From contig SLJA01000224.1 of assembly GCA_007135355.1 (NCBI GenBank), forward strand, positions 1 through 5,331: a DNA stretch of 5,331 bases. Reading direction: 5' to 3'. Positions 1 to 3,913 of the stretch are shown here, in pieces (positions within the stretch are counted from its first letter, which is position 1; each line of letters opens with the position of its first letter). Made by a program: the position numbers and the translations under genes. This DNA is from Wenzhouxiangella sp. Lineage in GTDB: Bacteria > Pseudomonadota > Gammaproteobacteria > Xanthomonadales > Wenzhouxiangellaceae. The notes under the pieces were generated by a model, which was not told the origin of the DNA, did not search any database, and saw only the letters and a program-made list of their open reading frames with translations.

Positions 1-665
1 AGGGCTGCGGCCAGTTCAGCGGCGCGTGCAGGGTCGGACATCACCGCGCCGGAGCCGGTCTTGACGTCCAGCACCAGCCCGTCCAGCCCTTCGGCCAGTT
101 TTTTGCTCAGGATTGAGGCGACGATCAGCGGCAGGCAGTCGACCGTGGCGGTCACGTCACGGATGGCATACAGGCGCCGATCGGCCGGAGCAAGATCGTC
201 GGTCTGGCCGATGATGGCCACGCCGATCTCGCGCACGGCCCGCCGAAAGCTGTGCGGGTCGGGAAACGGGTTGTAGCCGGGAATGGCAGCCAGTTTGTCC
301 AGCGTGCCGCCGGTGTGGCCCAGGCCCCGGCCCGAGATCATCGGTACATGCCCGCCGCAGGCCGCCACCCAGGGCCCGACCAGCAGCGAGGTGGCATCGC
401 CGACACCGCCGGTGGAGTGCTTGTCCAGCACCGGACCCGCCAGCTCGCCTTTCCAGTCCATGACACGCCCGGAATCACGCATGGCGCAGGTCAGGGTGGA
501 GGTCTCGGCATTCGTCATACCGCGCCAGTAGACGGCCATGGCCAGAGCGCCCAGCTGTTCATCGCTGATGCGGCCGTCAACAATTGCCCCGACCAGTTCG
601 GCCAGTTCGGCGCTGTTCAGCGCCTTGCCATCGCGCTTGGCACGGATCAGTTCCTGAAACAGCAT
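1..665 (-). CDS. deoA: Thymidine phosphorylase, N-terminal half (cut by window edge)
   Basis: Cytosolic enzyme that splits thymidine or deoxyuridine with phosphate into free base and 2-deoxyribose-1-phosphate. Reading leftwards from the ATG at 665-663 gives 221 residues starting MLFQELIRAKRDGKAL, open to the window edge; E. coli DeoA has about 440, so roughly half is visible. The start of the alpha domain is followed by KHSTGGVGD (residues 82-90, phosphate-binding loop), SGRGLGHTGGTLDKL (111-125, the family signature), R169, S184 and K188. These correspond, with a constant offset of two, to E. coli K84, H85, R171, S186 and K190, which hold phosphate and pyrimidine. A further glycine-rich DVKTGSGAVM lies at 200-209. 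The ATG overlaps the deoC stop as TAATG and has no clear Shine-Dalgarno of its own, so translation is probably coupled to deoC. The pyrimidine-nucleoside phosphorylase Pdp is the only close alternative; the near-exact alignment to E. coli DeoA residues favours deoA. Confidence 0.95.
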   Translation of the reverse strand, partial: MLFQELIRAKRDGKALNSAELAELVGAIVDGRISDEQLGALAMAVYWRGMTNAETSTLTCAMRDSGRVMDWKGELAGPVLDKHSTGGVGDATSLLVGPWVAACGGHVPMISGRGLGHTGGTLDKLAAIPGYNPFPDPHSFRRAVREIGVAIIGQTDDLAPADRRLYAIRDVTATVDCLPLIVASILSKKLAEGLDGLVLDVKTGSGAVMSDPARAAELAAA

Positions 666-1441
666 TAGTAGCGCGAGCTCAGATCGACCAGCTTGGCACC
701 CAAACCCAGCGTCCCCAGCAGATCGTCAAGCAGGCCCGAAGCGCCGAAGCGAAAACGCTCCGGGCGCAGCCAGCTTTGGCCCAGGATTTCGGCAGCGAGG
801 TCCACGTACAAAGCAGCCTCGGCGGTGGTTCGGATGCCTCCGGCGGCCTTGAAGCCGACCGGTCGCGTGCTGTCATGGATAGCCTGCATCATGATTGCAG
901 CAGCGTCCGGCGTGGCATTGATCTTGACCTTGCCGGTGGAGGTCTTGAGGAAATCAGCACCGGCACTGATGGCAATCTCGGATGCGGTGCGGATCAGCGC
1001 CGGGTCTTTCAGCTCGCCGGTTTCCAGAATGACCTTGAGCGTGTAGCCGGTCAAGGTCTGGCGGCAGCGGCTGATTAACCGATAGCCCGTCCGTTCGTCG
1101 CCGGCCATCAGTGCGCGGTAGGGGAAGACAAGGTCAATTTCGTCGGCACCGCTGGTAATGGCCGAGCGGGCTTCCTCCACCACTTCTTCAAGCTCGCCTT
1201 CGCCGCTGGGAAAGTTGACCACGGTCGCGACTTTGATTTTGTCCTGGAGCCGGGCCCGGGCCAGACCCTGGCGGGCCACAGCGACAAAGGCGGGCGCCAC
1301 GCAGACAGCTGCCACGGCGCCGACTGGCGTTCCGGCGCGGGTGCACAGTCTCAGGATGTCGGAGTCGGTATCGGTATCGTTGAGGCTGGTCAGGTCCAGC
1401 AAAGGCAGAATGCGGCGGGCGATGTCCTGTTGCGAAGCCAT
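665..1441 (-). CDS. deoC: Deoxyribose-phosphate aldolase (class I)
   Basis: Cytosolic TIM-barrel aldolase that cleaves 2-deoxyribose-5-phosphate to acetaldehyde and glyceraldehyde-3-phosphate, the last step of deoxynucleoside catabolism. The 258 residues match the E. coli enzyme's length (259). Visible motifs are LLDLTSLNDTDT (14-25, including D16 and T18), EIDLVFPYRALMAG (101-114, with proton-relay D103 matching E. coli D102), GADFLKTSTGK (161-171, Schiff-base K166 matching K167), VGFKAAGGIRT (195-205, with K198 matching K201) and the phosphate-binding C-terminal FRFGASGLLDDLL (230-242). It is complete and apparently active. ATG 1441 is the only usable start, since the frame is closed by a TGA at 1477-1475 with no other ATG, GTG or TTG between. 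No good Shine-Dalgarno precedes it. It is first in the operon, with deoA directly after and overlapping by one base, the same order as E. coli deoCABD. Confidence 0.97.
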   Translation of the reverse strand: MASQQDIARRILPLLDLTSLNDTDTDSDILRLCTRAGTPVGAVAAVCVAPAFVAVARQGLARARLQDKIKVATVVNFPSGEGELEEVVEEARSAITSGADEIDLVFPYRALMAGDERTGYRLISRCRQTLTGYTLKVILETGELKDPALIRTASEIAISAGADFLKTSTGKVKINATPDAAAIMMQAIHDSTRPVGFKAAGGIRTTAEAALYVDLAAEILGQSWLRPERFRFGASGLLDDLLGTLGLGAKLVDLSSRY

Positions 1442-1473
1442 GGCGATGGGTGAAACCGGGTAGACGAGCGTCG

Positions 1474-1490
1474 ATCATAGCCTGTCAGGC
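1474..1490 (-). promoter_or_regulatory. Candidate deo operon -10 box with adjacent palindrome
   Basis: Read on the minus strand, TATGAT (1479-1474) matches the sigma-70 -10 consensus at five of six positions and would start transcription about 25 bases before the deoC ATG. Directly upstream of it is a perfect odd palindrome, GCCTG-A-CAGGC (1490-1480), where a repressor could sit between the -35 and -10. No good -35 hexamer lies at 16-18 bases, so the promoter may need an activator or may be wrong. The half-sites do not resemble the E. coli DeoR or CytR sites as I recall them. Confidence 0.35.
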
Positions 1491-1502
1491 GGCGATTTGC
1501 GG

Positions 1503-1531
1503 TTGAGTTTTTATGTCCAAGCCGCTATCCT
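1503..1531 (+). promoter_or_regulatory. Candidate sigma-70 promoter for tRNA-Lys
   Basis: TTGAGT (1503-1508) and TATCCT (1526-1531) are separated by exactly 17 bases, each matching four of six consensus positions. The predicted start is near 1538, about 13 bases before the mature tRNA. The GC-rich stretch just after the -10 (GCCGGCTC, 1533-1540) resembles the discriminators of stringently controlled stable-RNA promoters. The call rests on spacing and position only. Confidence 0.5.
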
Positions 1532-1550
1532 TGCCGGCTCGATTGAATGC

Positions 1551-1625
1551 GGGCCGTTAGCTCAATGGTAGAGCAGTAGGCTTTTAACCTATTGGTTGAA
1601 GGTTCGAGTCCTTCACGGCCCACCA
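1551..1625 (+). tRNA. tRNA-Lys (anticodon UUU)
   Basis: A complete 75-base tRNA gene with the CCA end encoded (1623-1625). The acceptor stem GGGCCGT (1551-1557) pairs with ACGGCCC (1615-1621), and the discriminator is A1622. The D-arm contains AGCTCAATGGTAGAGC. The anticodon stem GTAGG/CCTAT carries the loop CTTTTAA (1581-1587) with anticodon TTT at 1583-1585, reading AAA and AAG. The T-arm is GAAGG-TTCGAGT-CCTTC (1598-1614). The variable region TGGTT (1593-1597) puts a G at position 46 (base 1595) and U at 47, so it is a possible substrate for m7G46 formation by TrmB. The mature sequence closely resembles proteobacterial tRNA-Lys as I recall it. The gene stands alone rather than in a tRNA cluster, and no integrase or repeated attachment site is seen beside it. 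Confidence 0.98.
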
Positions 1626-1635
1626 ATCCCTGCCC

Positions 1636-1659
1636 CGCCGGCACACGCTTGCCAAGGCG
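1636..1659 (+). promoter_or_regulatory. Hairpin between tRNA-Lys and the TrmB-like gene, covering a Shine-Dalgarno
   Basis: CGCCGGCA (1636-1643) pairs with TGCC (1650-1653) and GGCG (1656-1659), with a six-base loop and a two-base AA bulge on the 3' side. No T-run follows, so it is not a typical intrinsic terminator. The AAGG at 1654-1657, the best-spaced ribosome binding site for the ATG at 1667, lies in the bulge and 3' arm. The hairpin could mark RNA processing after the tRNA or limit translation; the structure itself is only modestly stable. Confidence 0.35.
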
Positions 1660-1666
1660 TAAGGCC

Positions 1667-2317
1667 ATGAATAAATCGTCTGTTCCGGTGTCTAGCCAGG
1701 TGGGTATCCATCCCCGCCTGGTCGAGACGGTTCAACGCCATCTGGGCAGCACCTGGCAAAGACCGTTACGGGCCTACAGCCCGCCAGCTTTTGCGCGTCT
1801 AGCCGGCCGATTGCGCGTCGATCGCCGCATTATTCTGGATTCCGGTTGCGGCACCGGCTGGTCGACGGCGCGACTGGCTGTGGCCCATCCGGACTGCGAA
1901 ATTGTTGGTGTAGATCAATCCCCGGCCCGCCTGCGCCGTCACCCGCCGCTGCCGCCCAACGCCCACCTGGCGCGTGCCGACCTGGCTGACTTCTGGCGCC
2001 TGGCCCGTGCCGCCGGTTGGCGCCTGGCGCGGCATTACCTGCTCCACCCCAACCCCTGGCCCAAACCAGGACAGCTCCAGCGCCGCTGGCACGCGCATCC
2101 CGTCTGGCCGGATTTGTTGGCGCTGGGCGGAGAGCTGGAACTGCGCAGCAATTTCGAAATCTACGCCAGGGAATTCGCACTCGCCCTGCAGCTGGCCGGA
2201 TTCTCCGCCGATGTGGAACTGCTATCTTTGAACGCCGAAGATGCTGCGAGCTTGTTCGAGCGCAAATATATCGCCAGCGGGCACCGGATTTTTCGAGTCC
2301 GGGCCTGTCTGGATTGA
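1667..2317 (+). CDS. Divergent TrmB-like SAM-dependent methyltransferase
   Basis: Class I SAM-dependent methyltransferase of the TrmB (tRNA guanine-N7) superfamily, 216 residues; E. coli TrmB has 239. Motif I is LDSGCGTG (57-64), with the ribose-contacting acid probably D83 in VGVDQS. YLLHPNPWPKPGQLQRRW (124-141) corresponds to the TrmB hallmark FPDPWPKKRHxKRR, SNFEIYAREF (161-170) to the TDxxxY block, and FERKYIASGH (198-207) to the C-terminal FExKxxxxGH block. Canonical Asp is Asn at both 128 and 162, and the RH of the hallmark is missing, so m7G46 activity is not assured. From memory, a TrmB-like subfamily with YPNPWPKP and RSNxxxY exists in other gammaproteobacteria, so this looks like a maintained variant rather than decay. 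The ATG at 1667 is chosen because a longer frame would begin inside the tRNA. The gene lies 41 bases after tRNA-Lys and 44 bases before the next gene. It could be the genome's only TrmB or a second paralog with another substrate. Confidence 0.8.
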   Translation: MNKSSVPVSSQVGIHPRLVETVQRHLGSTWQRPLRAYSPPAFARLAGRLRVDRRIILDSGCGTGWSTARLAVAHPDCEIVGVDQSPARLRRHPPLPPNAHLARADLADFWRLARAAGWRLARHYLLHPNPWPKPGQLQRRWHAHPVWPDLLALGGELELRSNFEIYAREFALALQLAGFSADVELLSLNAEDAASLFERKYIASGHRIFRVRACLD

Positions 2318-2326
2318 ACGACAACC

Positions 2327-2344
2327 CAGGTCAAGGATGACCTG
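2327..2344. repeat. Perfect 7-bp inverted repeat between the two methyltransferase genes
   Basis: CAGGTCA (2327-2333) and TGACCTG (2338-2344) are exact reverse complements around the four-base spacer AGGA. The dyad lies nine bases after the stop of the TrmB-like gene and ends four bases before the Shine-Dalgarno of the following gene. There is no T-run after it. It may be an RNA hairpin affecting translation or stability of the downstream cistron, or an operator; the sequence does not decide between them. Confidence 0.5.
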
Positions 2345-2348
2345 TCAA

Positions 2349-2355
2349 GAGAGGA
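2349..2355 (+). promoter_or_regulatory. Strong Shine-Dalgarno for the exported methyltransferase
   Basis: GAGAGGA ends six bases before the ATG at 2362. It is the best ribosome binding site in the window and fixes the start, which in turn places a signal peptide at the N-terminus of the product. Confidence 0.75.
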
Positions 2356-2361
2356 AATCAC

Positions 2362-3168
2362 ATGCAAATTCGTTTCTGGATGCTGAGCGGCGCGTTGGCG
2401 CTGACGCTGTCTGCCCCGCTGGCGGCGGACGATCGCCTGAGCGCTGTAATTGCCGATCCGGCCCGGCCGGCCACCGAGGCGGCCCGCGATCAGTACCGCA
2501 ACCCGTTCGAGACCTTGAGCTTTTTTGGCCTGCGGCCGGACATGACAGTGATTGAACTCTACCCGTCGGTGGGCTGGTATACCGAGATTCTGGGGCCTTA
2601 CCTGGCTGCGGAGGGCCAGTTGATCGCGGCCCACTGGAACATGGAGCGTGACAACCTGCCCGAATTCATGACTCGCGGCCGCGCGGCTTTCGATGAGCGG
2701 ATTGCCGACACCGATCGTTTCGGCACGATCGAGATCATTCCCTTCGACCCGCCGGCCATCACGCGCCTGGGCGAGCCGGGAAGTGCCGACCTGGTGCTGA
2801 CATTTCGCAATGTCCACGGCTACAAGCGTGCCGGCACCTTCGGCGCGGTGCTGGATGCGTCTTATGAGGTGCTCAAAAGCGGCGGCGTACTCGGCGTGGT
2901 CGGCCATCGGCTGCCCGAAGATCGTGAGCAGGACCCCGAAGCGCGCTCGGGTTACGTCCATCAGAGCTGGGTGATCGAGCAGGCTGAAGCCCACGGTTTC
3001 CGCTTTGCCGAGGCGTCCGAGGTCAATGCCAATCCGCGCGACACGGCCGATCACCCATCGGGGGTCTGGAGCCTGCCGCCGGGGCTGCGCGGTGGTGAAG
3101 AGACCGCCGATCATTTCCGCGCCATCGGCGAGTCGGATCGCTTTACGCTGAAGTTTGTCAAGCCCTGA
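2362..3168 (+). CDS. Predicted exported methyltransferase (COG4798-like)
   Basis: A 268-residue protein of a predicted class I SAM-dependent methyltransferase family resembling COG4798; the substrate is unknown. The N-terminus looks like a Sec signal peptide: R4, a hydrophobic stretch at about 5-20, and likely cleavage after A21 or A22 before DD, giving a periplasmic or secreted protein. The methyltransferase fold starts at FETLSFFGLRPDMTVIELYPSVGW (49-72), the motif I region, then WYTEILGPYL (72-81). FRNVHGYK (148-155) is the motif IV region, LKSGGVLGVVGHRLPED (171-187) the post-motif strand, and INANP-like VNANPRDTADHPSGVW (221-236) with IGESDRFTLKFVKP (255-268) form the family's conserved C-terminus. 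The first glycine of the usual GxG loop appears to be S69 (PSVG), so SAM binding is uncertain. It may be co-transcribed with the TrmB-like gene 44 bases upstream. A strong hairpin follows its stop codon, so transcription may end there. Confidence 0.8.
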   Translation: MQIRFWMLSGALALTLSAPLAADDRLSAVIADPARPATEAARDQYRNPFETLSFFGLRPDMTVIELYPSVGWYTEILGPYLAAEGQLIAAHWNMERDNLPEFMTRGRAAFDERIADTDRFGTIEIIPFDPPAITRLGEPGSADLVLTFRNVHGYKRAGTFGAVLDASYEVLKSGGVLGVVGHRLPEDREQDPEARSGYVHQSWVIEQAEAHGFRFAEASEVNANPRDTADHPSGVWSLPPGLRGGEETADHFRAIGESDRFTLKFVKP

Positions 3169-3177
3169 AGCGGAACA

Positions 3178-3212
3178 GGAGGCCCGGGCAGCCACGAGCC
3201 GTCCGGGTCTTC
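3178..3212 (+). terminator. Strong hairpin after the exported methyltransferase gene
   Basis: Bases 3178-3192 pair with 3198-3212 around the loop CACGA, with 14 of 15 positions paired (four of them G-T, including G3188-T3202) and one A-C mismatch at 3190/3200. It begins ten bases after the stop codon. The core CCCGG/CCGGG is very stable. The expected T-run is missing; only TTT follows ten bases later. It may be a weak or Rho-assisted terminator, or a 3'-end stabilising hairpin, separating this gene from the BLUF gene. Confidence 0.55.
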
Positions 3213-3226
3213 ACGACACCTTTCGC

Positions 3227-3247
3227 GTGCAGGCGTATCTTCTGCAC
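3227..3247. promoter_or_regulatory. 21-bp dyad upstream of the BLUF gene (candidate operator)
   Basis: GTGCAG (3227-3232) and CTGCAC (3242-3247) are perfect reverse complements separated by nine bases. The centre contains TATCTT (3236-3241), a four-of-six match to a -10 box, and the dyad ends 27 bases before the BLUF start codon. A convincing -35 is not seen. It would suit a dimeric repressor or a MerR-type regulator, but a chance 6-bp dyad cannot be excluded. Confidence 0.35.
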
Positions 3248-3274
3248 AGTTGTTCGCGGTTTTCTTGAGTTCCC

Positions 3275-3856
3275 ATGGCAGATTTACTTCGCCTCGTCTA
3301 CGCCAGCAAAGCCAACTTTGATTCTTCCGGTGCCTCGGGAGACCAGGGCGAAGTACTGTCTGAAATTCTGACCCAGTGCCGGCGTAATAACGAGCCCAAA
3401 AACATCTGTGGCGTGCTGTGTTACGGCGACGGCTCCTTCTTCCAATGTCTTGAGGGCGAGCGGTCTGCCGTAGAAGCTTTGTATGACCGCCTGCTGAACG
3501 ACCCGCGCCACCGCGGCATCACGCTGCTGAGCAAGCGCGTCGTGCCGCAGCGCATGTTCAGGCAGTGGAGCATGAAGTTCATGAATGTGGATGCCAAGAT
3601 ACGGCGTATGCTCCAGATTGAAAACCTCGAGTCCTTCAAGCCGCACAGTTTCAGCGACCTCATGGTTGAGCGGCTGCTGGTTGAACTGCGTGATGCTTCG
3701 GAAAAGCGCCGCCCGGCGCCGATCGGCACTCAAGGTCGCGGTGCCAGCGCCCGCCAGGCTGGTGCTGCCCGCGAATTGATGCCGGGACTGGTGTTTGCCA
3801 CCGCGGCCGGCGTCCTGGCTATTGCGTTTGGGTTGATGCTGGCGGGGCTGATCTGA
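3275..3856 (+). CDS. BLUF-domain blue-light sensor with C-terminal membrane anchor
   Basis: A 193-residue flavin-binding photoreceptor. The BLUF domain spans about residues 3-100. It begins LLRLVYASKANF with flavin-contacting Y9, continues with N43 in KNICGVLCY and Q57 in FFQCLEGE, and ends with RQWSMKF carrying W98 and M100. These match AppA Y21, N45, Q63, W104 and M106, so blue-light photochemistry on bound FAD is likely intact. Helices at about 105-145 would form the usual cap. After a basic, Gly/Ala-rich linker (144-166), residues 169-193 form one hydrophobic segment reaching almost to the end. Positive charges before it predict the BLUF domain in the cytosol and a tail anchor in the inner membrane. 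There is no EAL, GGDEF or other effector domain, so it must signal through a partner. The ATG at 3275 sits directly at the first strand of the domain but has a weak Shine-Dalgarno. It probably has its own promoter, because a hairpin precedes it. Confidence 0.92.
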   Translation: MADLLRLVYASKANFDSSGASGDQGEVLSEILTQCRRNNEPKNICGVLCYGDGSFFQCLEGERSAVEALYDRLLNDPRHRGITLLSKRVVPQRMFRQWSMKFMNVDAKIRRMLQIENLESFKPHSFSDLMVERLLVELRDASEKRRPAPIGTQGRGASARQAGAARELMPGLVFATAAGVLAIAFGLMLAGLI

Positions 3857-3869
3857 TCGTACACCCTCA

Positions 3870-3884
3870 GCCTGACTGACAGGC
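3870..3884. repeat. Short inverted repeat between the BLUF gene and parC
   Basis: GCCTG (3870-3874) and CAGGC (3880-3884) pair around the five-base spacer ACTGA, thirteen bases after the BLUF stop. No T-run follows, so a terminator is not well supported. The same arms flank a single base in the dyad upstream of deoC. The remaining bases of this 57-base gap show no recognisable promoter. Confidence 0.3.
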
Positions 3885-3913
3885 GGCTCCGATCTGGGCG
3901 AAAATGAGCGCCC

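Noticed and set aside
252..1078. Plus-strand open frames of 138 and 164 codons
   Set aside because: They lie opposite deoA and deoC, whose catalytic residues are all present on the minus strand; these frames show no motif.
1551..1625. tRNA-Lys as an attachment site for an integrated element
   Set aside because: No integrase gene is next to it, no repeat of the tRNA 3' end is found in the window, and the flanking genes look like ordinary chromosomal genes.
1592..1666. A 25-residue N-terminal extension of the TrmB-like protein
   Set aside because: It would start inside the tRNA-Lys gene and encode tRNA sequence. The ATG at 1667 gives a normal N-terminus.
2161..3195. A 344-codon open frame on the minus strand opposite the exported methyltransferase gene
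   Set aside because: It is antisense to a gene with a strong Shine-Dalgarno and family motifs. It has no recognisable domain and crosses the intergenic hairpin.
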